Origin: Takifugu bimaculatus
Lineage: Eukaryota > Chordata > Actinopteri > Tetraodontiformes > Tetraodontidae
Assembly (NCBI GenBank): GCA_004026145.2
Contig: CP034990.1
Span: forward strand, 5,763,976-5,827,975
Length of the DNA: 64,000 nucleotides
Reading direction: 5' to 3'
Numbering within the stretch: the first letter of the stretch is position 1; each line of letters starts with the position of its first letter. Below, piece after piece: positions 14,272 through 22,679 of the stretch. A program made the translations under genes and the position numbers. The notes under the pieces are model-generated. The model was not told where the DNA came from, ran no database searches, and saw nothing but the letters and a program-made list of their open reading frames with translations.

Positions 14272-17200
14272 AGGACTGCGCCTGCTTGGCCAGTCAGGCT
14301 CAGCTTGCCGGGATCCTCCTGAGAAGAGAAGGTCCACAGTTTCTCTCCAAAGATGGTAGAAAAAGCTCCCTTTGGCTGCTGCGAGTGTGAGATTTCTGGA
14401 TTCATTTTCATTTTCCGCCATCTGCGATTTCAGAACCCATGAAGGACGAACTGGAGAGAATCTACAGACGAGCCGGCAGCAGAAAACTTTGGTCTGAAAT
14501 TCCCACGTATTCACACAAACACAGAGTTTTACTGTCTATATAAGGAGCAGTTTTATCCTGAGAACATCCAGATATGTGGTGGATCACAACAATCACGGCT
14601 CTAACTTATATATACTTATATTAAATGTAAAGATGCCCTCAGCATCTATTACAGCCTCTTCTTTGGGTGTAATAGCCAAATAAAGTGGACTTGAATTGAA
14701 TTGATGCCCTCTAATATGGCGACGTTCAGTCCCTGAAGTTCTGTGATCATCATTAACAGCTTTTTTGGTTTATTAATGATGCGATGGGATGTTTAGACGA
14801 CGGTGGGATTTTAATGAGACCTCGTAACGTTTGTGCTGACTGACGCGTATTTGAATAACTGTAGGCTGGCTGTGCGCCAAGCTGCTGTCATTCTCAAGAA
14901 GTTTCCCAGCTCTATAGCCCCTCACATCACCACCATACTGGTGCACGGGAAACAGGTAATATTCCCGCAGAGCTGGAGCCAAGACGCTGCATGTTTACCA
15001 CCACTCAGCCTGCTAGTTAGCTGGTTGTGTTAGTGAATAACTGTGTGGGGCTCAGCCAGCCTTGTGTTTGGTTTTCCACATAACCAGGTCATTAATTAGG
15101 CTTCTAAAAGACCACAGGAGCAGCAATAACGCTAAGGTTGAAGCACAAAAATACATTTGAGGGCTAAACAATCAAAATAATACTGTTCTTTCATGGTCAT
15201 TTCTATAAAATCCCTTGTACGTTTTGCCATAATTCTGTTCTACTGTGTTACATGACACAAAGGAACCCGTAATCTTCAGTGTAGCTGCAGCTCCTGGTTG
15301 CTAACCTGTCCAGGAAGGACGCGGCGTGACTGTCAACCAGTTTACCGGCTGTTGTGCAAATGGTGGAATGGAGAAGCAATCGCAGGACAACGGCTCTTTA
15401 GAAATGGCTGCGTGGCCACAGAGCGATCTTTCTGACTGATTCTCACCTCCAGCTGTAGCTTCAGTCACAACCCCATTAGCGTTAGCCAGAGAACACCAGA
15501 CTGGGCCGATTCTCCGCAGGTGCCCTGTTCTCCTGGGCCTGGCAGCAGACCTCAGCATCACGGCCAGATGTAGTTGGGACACGGAGGCCATAGCTCTTCC
15601 TCATAGATTGGAGGATGAATCCCTCGTTAATGGTTTAATGGTTCGGTTGTGTAATGTGTCTTTGTGTTGGAGCACTTTGAAATTTCTCCTCCCTTGCGGA
15701 TCCCTCAAAGATCTGCCGGTCAGAAAGAGGTCTGTGGCATTGATTCAGGTCTGTTTTAATGTCCCGTTGTCGTAGCTTGTAGCGTCGCCGGCCTCGGCAG
15801 CGCGTTCTAAAGAGTTCCGTTTGGATCTGGTTAACACGATGGCTAACGCTAACGCAGTAACTAGCCAAGCCAGGCTAGCATGCATTCATTGTGTGTCCCT
15901 CCATTCCTTCCTTCATCATCATCCACAACGGCTGGACAGTATACTCTAACTGTAATAGGAATTTCACACATACACACTTCACTTTTTTTTAAGGGTGACG
16001 GTGCCAGATCGTTACTCTCGGCTCCGCTGTGTTAAAGTTAGAGAAACAAACCTGTGTAACCTGATTAATTATAATAATTTAATAAGTTTCCTCCCTCTGC
16101 ACAGTAGCGTTCTTCCCTTCTGATCAAATCTGGGAGCTTTAATCACTCAGGCCTGAGTAGCAGCTCAATATTGCCACATACGATGTGTCTTTTATTTGCT
16201 GTCAGAGCTGCTAAAGTTCTGTTTGGCTCGTTAGCGTAGCGCTGGCCCGACTCGCCACGCACTCACCAAAGGCTGCAGCTCATCGCGTCTGCCTGCGCTC
16301 TTCTTTAGCAGCTTCCATTATCTGATGACCTGGTTCCTTTAACATTTGCTCTTTTAATATTTGAGTCTAACGCAGAAGAATTTGCTTTTGCCTGGATTTT
16401 AAAGAAGAAAATACTAATAAAATCAGCCCTAATAACAAAGCCTGCTGGGAAACCTGCGGGGGGGAAGCGGCATCGATCCTCAGTTCAATTTACTTTCTCA
16501 TTTACCTAACACGAGCCAGGAAGTGGAGCTTGAAATAGGTTCCCCTACAGAGCGTCGCTACACTGACACCATATCTCACCTAAACATTGGAGCTTTGTGC
16601 TGGAAATGTTTAAACGCCGGAACTGTGCGGGCACAGCAGTGTTGCCGGACTGAGAGGGACACATTCATGATCCAACTGTTGTGATTGAGCTCTTTCCTTT
16701 GAGGATGGTGTCAGCTTCTGGCAGCAGAACTACCACAACGGTAGTTTTCTCATAGGATTCCCACAGACAGGAGGAGGAGTCACTGTAGAGAATACTGGAA
16801 ATGAGTGAACATTAAAATCAGCTTCTCAGAGGCCACCTTTGGCCTCCAGGGGACTAAACCAGCTTCAACCTGCTTGGACCTCTTCTGTCAAGTGTAAAGT
16901 TGAGCATCAGTAGGCTAAAAAACCAGTTTGGGGGGTTAGTTTTTGATTGTAACGTTAAACTGGTTCGGAAATGTTGATGTTGGGCTGATGAAAATGAAGA
17001 TTTTGGCTCTTTTATGATGGAGGGAAGTCTGATTTAGTCCAATAATGCATTTGAAAATCCTGAAGAAATTGTCCCCTGATTGTAACCAGGGAGTGGCGAC
17101 ACCCTTTTTTTAAAGCAATGTTGGACTCAGGGTAAAGTAGGACAGAATGACGCCCATATTTACGTAAAAAAAAACCACAAAGAGGAAGTGATTCATGTTG

Positions 17201-18837
17201 AACAGTGAAAAATTCGGATTCTTCTGTGTACATTTTACACCCCAACTCTAATTTTAAGTAAAGCGCTGTATATTCTCTACATAATCTGAAATGGACTTAA
17301 CTTGGATCCCAGGAGCATCTTATTTTCAATAGGCCCTATTGAAAAATTTGCAGTAAATTGAAGAATTGGACTTGATTACAAGACTGTTCTTGTGTCTTTT
17401 CACCCACTAGGTCTGTTGTCCGCCTTGCTGCCAGTCTCTTAACTAAGCTAGTGGACAGCCTTGCTCCCAGTATTACTAGTGTTTTAGTACATGGCAAGCA
17501 GGTAAGTGGACACAGAGACGGCGGGCTGTGGGGGCTGCTGAGGGAAACGGCATGTCAGGACCATCATTTTAATGTTCACTAATTTAAAGGAACCCCATCA
17601 GACGCCTCATTAGAAGCTCCTCACGCTGCTATCCTCATGCACGTTGTCTCACCTCGCATCCTTTCAGCGTGTGCTTGAAGCTGTGGTGTCACGAGGCTGC
17701 CAGTGTGCCCATATTCAGCTCCCAGTTTAGACCCACTTCATGCACCCTGTTGAATTATGACCCAGCTCCTCACACACACACACACACACACATGTTCACG
17801 GGATCATTTTCCGTCTAGTGTTATTCAGAGATTAGCCCGCTCTTGAGATTGTCAGTTATCTCGCCTCATTTTCCTCCTCTGAACAGTTTTAGGCATTTCA
17901 TTACGCTGAAGTAGCTCAAGGTGGGAATCTGCATATAGATTGCTCACCGGAGGGAACGCTCGCCCCGGCCCGATCGGAAGAGCTGATTTGGGATGTGAGG
18001 CGGCGGCGCTCCTCCACTCGTGATAACGGCTCAGTCGGAACACGAGGCCCGTCCTGCTTCTGCTCTAGCTTGGATTATATTTCTTGTCTGAGATGAAGTG
18101 CAGACCCCCCCCCCCCCCCCCCCTCCTCCTCCTCCTCCCACCCCCCCCCTTGTCTCCAGTTGTTTCCACCTTCAGTGCGAATCAGTTCAGATGTCGGGCC
18201 GGAGACGCCGGGCGGCGTCCCTCCGCGGCGAGGATAGAAGTGTTCTGTCACCATGGAGATTGGTGCGGCAGAACTTTTATGAGACGGCTTTTAGAATGAC
18301 CGCCCCCCCTCCCCGCCCCCCCGAAAAGATTCATCTGAGACCTGTCATTTGATGCCAATTTCAGAGAGATGGGAGAAAAACAATAATTGGATCTAGAAAC
18401 GTCTAATACACGTGCGCCCCCACCAAGGTGCGCGCTCTCGTGCACACTGGCAGCTTAGCGTCGACACAATACAGTTTTAACTGCATGTTTATTGGGGGGA
18501 GGGGGGGGGGGGGTTGATCTGTGTGTGGCGACGTGCTAATGGTGTCTTTGCCAGGTGACTCTCGGCCTGTTTGGGCAGGAAGAGGAAGTGATCTCCAACC
18601 CGCTGTCGCCGGGGGTGATCCAGGGCATCATCTACAGCAAGTGCTCGGCTCCCGGCGCCGAGCGGGAGGCCGTTCTCCAGCAGGAGCTGGTCATCCACAT
18701 CGGATGGATCATCTCCAATAACCCGGAGCTCTTCAGCGGCATGCTGAAGATCAGAGTCGGGTGAGACGCGTTCGGGGCTCTGAAGGAAAACCAGATAAGT
18801 TCAGAGTCGATGTCCCCTGTAGATAAAGGACGCGCTG

Positions 18838-18879
<42 letters not shown>

Positions 18880-20635
18880 CTCGGGTGGTTCCAGGTGGAT
18901 CGTCCAGGCTATGAAACACGAGCTGAAGATCCGAGCTGGGGACATGCCCGCGCAGGACATCCATCAACTGTCTCCCAGCGACATCAAGCAGCTGCTGCTG
19001 GACGTCCTGCAGCCCCAACACACTGCCAGGTACCCCCCCCCCCACACACACACACACACACGTGATCGACGCTGCTTTCTGAGCCCTTTCCGAGCGCTCA
19101 GTCTTTCAACACGCTGGGCTTTATCTCCATGTCTTCCCTGCATTCAGCATCCTTTTTTATCTTTAATTGTTTTATCTGCCGCCTTTGTTTATATCGGATC
19201 ATATTATCTGCTTCTGCATCAGCCCATTTCCCCACTGAAATGATTAAAGCTTATCTAATCTCATCTGATCTAATAAGCATCGACTTAGACAATTCCCCGG
19301 AGCCCAGAAGCTGTCGACACATGATTTCCTCTCCTTAAAACTGAGTCCAATATTTTCCCTTTTTTAATGTTTCACCTCAGGTCTTGGCTGAACAGGAGGA
19401 AGATTGACGGCTCTCTGAACAGAACCCCGCTGGGATTCTACGACCGGGTGTGGCAGATCCTGGAAAGGACCCCCAACGGTATTGTGGTGGCTGAGACGCA
19501 CCTCCCACAGGTAATTATATCCTCCAGTCATGCTGCTCTCAGCACTGTCGGCTCGATTGAAGAGTTTGTTAAGGCAAATTGGGTCACGGCAGCCAACTTT
19601 TGGGCCCAGCCAGCCTCCCGTCTCCCAGAAGACTTTGATCTGAGTCCTGGTTTGAGGGCCACGGCCCCCGTGTTGTCATGTGGGTAGGTGTGTGTGTTTT
19701 GGCTGCTGAAAGCCACAGATAAATAACAGCGTGGAAGGATAACTGTCCAATCTCCTTGAGTTTTACTCACTGCTCTTTTAATATTTCGATTAAACAATTC
19801 AAATAATTTCACGTTTTGTTTTTATTAAGTTAGATTTTTTTTAATAGCAGGTGAGAACATGTAGATGGGACAAGTCTGTAGAGATATAACATTTATCTAC
19901 TTGATTAAAGCATTGATCTCATGAGAAACACCAGAAACTGGTTAAAGGTTTTATCATAAACCGGCTGCTAATCAGGTCAAAGTAAACCACCTCTACTTCC
20001 TGTAGCAACCGACGCTCTCTGACATGACCATGTATGAGATGAACTTCTCTCTGCTGGTGGAGGACACGCTGAAGAACATCGTCCTGCCCGAGTACAGACA
20101 GATCATCGTGGAGGTAAGAAGCCCCTCAACAGCACCAGGGGGCCACATTTCTGTTTAAAACTGCTGTAGTTTGTCCAGAATTAAGACGTTAGGTAGCTAC
20201 CTGCAGCATTTCACTGGATGTCTTGGTACAATTCACTTCCTGGATGTAATGACCTCACTTCCTGATACACCTTTTCTCTCTTCCTGCGGTTTGTTCAGTT
20301 ACTGATGGTGGTGTCCATCGTGCTGGAGAGGAACCCAGAGCTGGAGTTCAGCGACAAGGTGGATCTGGATGGTCTGGTGAAGGAAGCCTGTAATGACTTC
20401 CAGAGGGACGGTGCCCGCTTGGAGAAGCAGGTAGCGCGACTGCGTGCTGCTGGCGTAACTGATGCTTCCACTGACATTTGTTCTGTGGCTTTGCTAGGAC
20501 AACATGGAGGCGTTCTACAACACACCACCTACGGGCAAAAGAGGCACGTCCAGCTACCTCACCAAGGCAGTAATGATCCAGTTGCTGCAAGGCGATGTCA
20601 AGCCCTGCAAGGATGACCCATGCTCCGTTAGCTAG
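5147..20635 (+). CDS. phkb: Phosphorylase b kinase regulatory subunit beta, C-terminal 604 residues (multi-exon, 5' partial)
   Basis: This is the beta regulatory subunit of phosphorylase kinase, the (alpha-beta-gamma-delta)4 enzyme that phosphorylates and activates glycogen phosphorylase in response to calcium and cAMP signalling in the cytosol. Seventeen exon positions join without a frame break (1815 nt including the stop, using one of two alternative exons). The translation matches vertebrate PHKB along its length, for example GPIENDVMVQVALIAESQ, IYRILGKTVVCYP, HIGWIISNNPELFSGMLK and FYNTPPTGKRGTSSY. Every junction has AG and GT borders and matching phase. The glucoamylase-like N-terminal half is upstream of the window. 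The protein ends Cys-Ser-Val-Ser, a CaaX box; mammalian beta subunit also ends in a CaaX-type motif reported to be farnesylated. PHKB rather than PHKA is supported by the C-terminus and by the paired alternative exons known in mammalian PHKB. Confidence 0.97.
5967..6060 (+). CDS. phkb: phkb window exon 2
   Basis: This 94-nt exon encodes LQVFLNTYGIQTQTPQQ followed by VEPIQIWPQKELVK. The acceptor follows a long CT-rich tract (about 5925-5966) and the donor is gtaaca. It ends on a codon boundary. The sequence is nearly identical to mammalian PHKB. Confidence 0.97.
6061..10276 (+). other. phkb intron between window exons 2 and 3
   Basis: No exon or RNA gene was recognised in this 4.2 kb intron. 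It holds a pyrimidine-rich segment with C-runs (7500-7860) that generates meaningless long frames, and a perfect 23-bp palindrome at 8713-8735. Confidence 0.75.
8713..8735. repeat. Perfect 23-bp palindrome in phkb intron
   Basis: Eleven-base arms (ACCCTCTCTTA and its exact reverse complement) flank a single central G. It directly follows a run of A residues. No matching outer inverted repeat was seen. Confidence 0.85.
10277..10360 (+). CDS. phkb: phkb window exon 3
   Basis: This 84-nt exon (28 codons, phase 0 at both ends) contains GLTGRPERPVGCIGTCK. The acceptor is ccgcag and the donor is gtacat. The intron before it, 4.2 kb, is the longest of this gene in the window. A long GT microsatellite begins 80 nt downstream of the donor. 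Confidence 0.96.
10441..10525. repeat. Long (GT)n microsatellite in phkb intron
   Basis: About 40 GT units with a single interruption, starting 80 nt after the donor of window exon 3. Another GT tract is at 10668-10709. Confidence 0.97.
10610..10642. repeat. (ATC)n trinucleotide repeat
   Basis: About ten ATC/TCA units within the same intron as the GT tracts. Confidence 0.95.
10854..10958 (+). CDS. phkb: phkb window exon 4
   Basis: This 105-nt exon (35 codons, phase 0 at both ends) encodes IYRILGKTVVCYP and FDLSDFYLSQDVMLLIDDIK. A TG-repeat tract (about 10813-10846) takes the place of most of the polypyrimidine tract before the acceptor tttccag. The donor is the consensus gtaagt. Confidence 0.97.
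11644..11726 (+). CDS. phkb: phkb window exon 5
   Basis: This 83-nt exon encodes NALQFIKQCWKMQGRP and LFLVLIREDNI. The acceptor ends in a GT repeat followed directly by ttag. The donor is gtaata. It ends after two bases of a Lys codon that the next exon completes. Confidence 0.96.
11918..12008 (+). CDS. phkb: phkb window exon 6
   Basis: This 91-nt exon encodes GSRFNPVLDMLASFKKG and GGVKVHVDRLQ. The acceptor is tctccag and the donor is gtttgt, which is weaker than its neighbours. It ends on a codon boundary. Confidence 0.96.
12279..12410 (-). mobile_element. 3' tail of a LINE-type retroelement, antisense to phkb
   Basis: An (ATTG)n tract is followed by 'tactttattgatccc' and a 'gggaaatt'-like stretch. 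Read on the minus strand this becomes 'gggatcaataaagta' followed by a (CAAT)n tail, the familiar 3' end of LINE (L2/CR1-like) insertions in fish. The following AT-rich stretch to about 12500 may be part of the insertion or unrelated. Confidence 0.65.
13054..13112 (+). CDS. phkb: phkb window exon 7
   Basis: This 59-nt exon encodes TLISGAVVEQLDFLRVNEA. The acceptor is tgttttag and the donor is gtaaga. The last two bases (GA) are completed to Glu by the next exon. Confidence 0.96.
13327..13489 (+). CDS. phkb: phkb window exon 8 (linker with basic-Ser/Thr site)
   Basis: This 163-nt exon encodes IPEFKSFEELELPKHSKVKR, then QTSTPNVSDLEQQPEISEEEW, and ends with PTHEIIQKFH. The middle is polar and probably disordered. 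It carries a basic-then-Ser/Thr segment (KVKRQTSTP) where the mammalian protein has KVKRQSSTP, a candidate phosphorylation site; that role is inference. The acceptor reads ttttaag and the donor is gtgagt. Confidence 0.95.
14274..14355 (+). CDS. phkb: phkb window exon 9
   Basis: This 82-nt exon encodes DCACLASQAQLAGILLRRE and GPQFLSKD. The acceptor tgtccag sits directly after a TG repeat (14239-14269) in place of a pyrimidine tract. The intron after it is only 78 nt. Confidence 0.95.
14434..14491 (+). CDS. phkb: phkb window exon 10 (last constitutive exon before the alternative pair)
   Basis: This 58-nt exon encodes EPMKDELERIYRRAGSRKL and the first two bases (TG) of a Trp codon. Its donor, TTTG/gtctga, is weak after the GT. 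Both alternative exons downstream begin with G and so complete the same Trp codon. This shared weak donor could contribute to regulated splice choice. Confidence 0.94.
14865..14955 (+). CDS. phkb: phkb alternative exon 11A (mutually exclusive with 11B)
   Basis: This 91-nt exon encodes LAVRQAAVILKKFPSS followed by IAPHITTILVHGKQ. It corresponds to the mammalian PHKB exon variant beginning LAVR and containing IAPHITTFLVHGKQ. Its acceptor (aataactgtag) has a poor pyrimidine tract and the donor is gtaata. A TGCATG motif lies 33 nt past the exon end. Exons 11A and 11B have the same length and the same phases, and share 17 of 30 residues. Confidence 0.95.
14956..17410 (+). other. phkb intron between alternative exons 11A and 11B
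   Basis: This 2455-nt intron contains a GC-richer part (15300-15860) with a 96-codon antisense frame that I do not consider a gene. No repeat family was recognised with confidence. It is far too long for the two exons to exclude each other by steric crowding. Confidence 0.7.
14988..14993 (+). promoter_or_regulatory. TGCATG motif downstream of phkb exon 11A (RBFOX-type site)
   Basis: TGCATG is the RNA recognition sequence of RBFOX splicing factors. It starts 33 nt after the end of exon 11A, in the position from which RBFOX proteins generally promote inclusion of the upstream exon. Exon 11A has a weak acceptor, which would suit activated inclusion. Regulation is inferred from motif and position only. 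Confidence 0.4.
17411..17501 (+). CDS. phkb: phkb alternative exon 11B (mutually exclusive with 11A)
   Basis: This 91-nt exon encodes SVVRLAASLLTKLVDS followed by LAPSITSVLVHGKQ. It corresponds to the mammalian PHKB variant SVVRRAASLL...LAPSIT. It is 2455 nt downstream of 11A and has a better pyrimidine tract (cttttcacccactag) and a consensus gtaagt donor. A GCATG core lies 49 nt past the exon end. If joined after 11A it would be read in the wrong frame and stop at 17444-17446. Confidence 0.95.
17502..18554 (+). other. phkb intron with C-runs and a G-run before exon 12
   Basis: The intron holds a CA repeat (17769-17792), C-rich runs (18106-18148 and 18304-18321) and a G-run (18494-18513) about 40 nt before the exon 12 acceptor. 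Several short open frames here are low-complexity artefacts. Confidence 0.75.
17550..17554 (+). promoter_or_regulatory. GCATG core downstream of phkb exon 11B
   Basis: This five-base RBFOX core lies 49 nt after the end of exon 11B and lacks the preceding T. A five-base motif can easily occur by chance; it is listed only because the partner exon has the full hexamer at a similar distance. Confidence 0.2.
18555..18760 (+). CDS. phkb: phkb window exon 12
   Basis: This 206-nt exon, the largest of the gene in this window, encodes VTLGLFGQEEEVISNPLSP, the block HIGWIISNNPELFSGMLK, and ends in IRV plus two bases of Gly. It is GC-rich compared with its introns. A long G-run (about 18494-18513) lies some 40 nt upstream of its acceptor. 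If exon 10 were spliced directly to it, a TGA stop (18556-18558) would follow the Trp codon at once. Confidence 0.97.
18841..18877. repeat. (GT)n microsatellite before phkb exon 13
   Basis: About 18 GT units inside a 134-nt intron. A CA repeat (19041-19061) follows the same exon. Confidence 0.95.
18895..19029 (+). CDS. phkb: phkb window exon 13
   Basis: This 135-nt exon encodes WIVQAMKHELKIRAGDMP and LSPSDIKQLLLDVLQPQ. The intron before it is only 134 nt, and about 37 nt of that is a GT repeat. Its donor gtaccc runs into a C-run and a CA repeat, so microsatellites flank it on both sides. Confidence 0.96.
19381..19510 (+). CDS. phkb: phkb window exon 14
   Basis: This 130-nt exon encodes SWLNRRKIDGSLNRTPLG and FYDRVWQILERTPNGI, among the best conserved parts of the C-terminal domain. 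The acceptor is cacctcag and the donor is gtaatt. Confidence 0.97.
20006..20113 (+). CDS. phkb: phkb window exon 15
   Basis: This 108-nt exon (36 codons, phase 0 at both ends) encodes PTLSDMTMYEMNFSLLVED and ends in YRQIIVE. The acceptor is ttcctgtag and the donor is gtaaga. Confidence 0.97.
20299..20430 (+). CDS. phkb: phkb window exon 16
   Basis: This 132-nt exon (44 codons) encodes LLMVVSIVLERNPELEF and ends in GARLEKQ. Compared with the human sequence as I remember it, about three residues are missing just before the EKQ. The donor is gtagcg. The following intron is only 67 nt and has no stop codon in this frame. Confidence 0.96.
20498..20635 (+). CDS. phkb: phkb terminal coding exon with CaaX tail
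   Basis: The last coding part (138 nt) encodes DNMEAFYNTPPTGKRGTSS, YLTKAVMIQLLQGDVKP and the end DDPCSVS, then TAG at 20633-20635. The terminal Cys-Ser-Val-Ser is a CaaX box of the farnesyl type (last residue Ser). The mammalian beta subunit ends in Cys-Leu-Ile-Ser and is reported as farnesylated, so the prenylation site appears conserved here. Confidence 0.97.
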   Translation, partial: DNMEAFYNTPPTGKRGTSSYLTKAVMIQLLQGDVKPCKDDPCSVS

Positions 20636-21520
20636 CTCTGCACCTCCCTGACATCATCCTGCTGCAGAGCGTCCATCATGCATTCAGAGGTTCACCTGTA
20701 GTCTCGCCAGTCAGCCCCAGAGCTGCATCCTGGACCAGCCTCTTAGCAGCAGCAGCATGTTAGCACGTGTGCTGTCTTATTCACTTTCTTTGGAAACGGT
20801 ATTTCTTTGACTAGTCCAGCTTATTTATTGCACCTGTGGCCACATTATTAGCTTATTTCGTCTGGAGTTGTCTTTGGCTTGTGTTACTTACTGACTTGGG
20901 GAGAGCAGATGTACTGTACGTGCACCGTCGTCAGAATTCAGTCCACTTTCACACACATGTATAACAGGTGTCGATGTTGTCGACTAATTCTTCTTGACAA
21001 ATCCGAGGACATCCCAGTCGTGATCACGCGACCCCGATGTTGCTCACAAATGCGATTTGAACAAAGTATTACATTTTTTATGAAGTCTGTCGACGACAAA
21101 CTGGCCAGCTGTTGCCTAAAAAGAGCTGAGAAATAACTGACTGAAGGAGCATCATCTTCTACATCATCAACCCAAACATGTGAATCAGGCTCCAGCTCTG
21201 CTGCACGTCGTCCTCCGTGCACGTCCTCCGGTGCCTGTGCACGAACCTCCGTTGAGCGATGGTAAAGTCTGCCTGATGAAGCCTTTGTGATGATTTTTCT
21301 GGGTGTTTTAACGTGTGCTAACGTGTACTGTAGAGCTCTGCATGCCTGGTCTGCTGTTCAAAACGTTGCCATGGGAACCAGAACAAAAAAAATCTCTTGT
21401 CAACTTTAGGTAATGACAGAAATCTCGGTTTGGCTGCTCCACGTCACCATATGTGCGTTGTTTTTAACTTAAAATGAAAATCTGTACTTTAGGAAAACAT
21501 TAAACTTGACAGCATGAAAA
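20636..21520 (+). other. phkb: phkb 3' untranslated region (approximate end)
   Basis: The stretch between the stop codon and the candidate poly(A) signal has no long open frame of interest. The 3' end is placed by an ATTAAA hexamer at 21499-21504 followed by GT/T-rich sequence (gtgtttgttttcctttt). The exact cleavage site is not visible. Confidence 0.6.
21499..21504 (+). promoter_or_regulatory. Candidate poly(A) signal ATTAAA of phkb
   Basis: This is the commonest variant poly(A) hexamer, about 860 nt after the stop codon. It is followed within 20-35 nt by a GT/T-rich element of the kind bound by the cleavage stimulation factor. I saw no canonical AATAAA between the stop and this point. Confidence 0.55.
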
Positions 21521-22679
21521 CAGGTGTTTGTTTTCCTTTTGGTGAGCAGGTAAATGAGTAGAGATTGTGGAAGTGAGCAGAAGCTGAGCAGACGTGTGTT
21601 TGGCGTCCTAGTTACACCCACTTATGTTGCCTGATCTGCTTATCGGGCTGCATCTGGCCAGCAAGGCTGAGTTCTGCGTCGCTGACGCGCTGACTGGCGG
21701 GGGTGGGGGGGGGCAGCTCCGCTTCGCTTCATATATTCAATTTCACACACACACGTATACACACACACACACAGGTGGAACACCTTGCTGCCGGTCACTT
21801 CACATTAAACTGCCCATTCATATTGCAAGTTTCATACTTTTGTAGATCATGACATGTTATAATGGTCAAAAGGTTTCATTAGTTTTTTGTTGTTTTTTTT
21901 GGAAAGTGTGGAACAAATATGCAAATCCTTCCTTCCAATGATAGTTTTGAGTTTTAATTTAAATAATTGGTTATTTTATGAGTCAGTAGAAATCATTTTG
22001 AGGCCGTATTAATTCACTTTAGCGACCCTTAAGAGGACGCATGGGGGCTCCTTTTACGCTTGCACTTCATCGACTTGTCCATTAGGGTGCAGCAGAGCGC
22101 AGGAAATCAAATTGATGTGGGTCGTTTCTTATTTCTTTCCCTTAAAATGAATTTCTGGGATTTAACCCACAAATGGAAGCCAACAAAGGTCTGAGAGCAC
22201 TTTTCCCCTCCCAGCTCTGACCATGAACGTGTGTGGGAGGGTGGGGAGAGGAGGAGTGGGCCCATCGGATTGGCAACGAACACAGGGCGGAGGCCGCAGG
22301 AGGTCCCGCTGTTTGGATGAACAAAGACAGGTATTGACACACAGCAAGCAGGCCGAAGATCAGAGACCTTGATTTCATTCTGCTCGACTCCGTCAATGTC
22401 ACAGTGTTGCTGAAAATCAGAAGTGCACCACAGCAGGAAAACATCAGGGTTTATTGTTCAAAAGGGAATGTTAATGGATTTATTTGGAATAAACATCCAG
22501 TCAGTCAGGTCGTGCACATCTGCACTTCAGCTCTGTTTGGATGGTGTCAGGTTTTACTTTCCATGTAAATGTCATGCATATAATTCATATATCGGCACCA
22601 GATTCCGTTGTGGATTTCCTCCGCTGCCAAGGCTCCCGTTCGGTTGAAGGTTAACCCTTTCAACACCCTCATACAGGAA

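Noticed and set aside
15301..15868. Two antisense frames in the intron between the alternative exons
   Set aside because: GC is slightly raised, but there is no homology and no splice structure.
18632..19057. 141-codon minus-strand frame opposite phkb exons 12 and 13
   Set aside because: It is the antisense shadow of real coding exons and of a CA/GT repeat.
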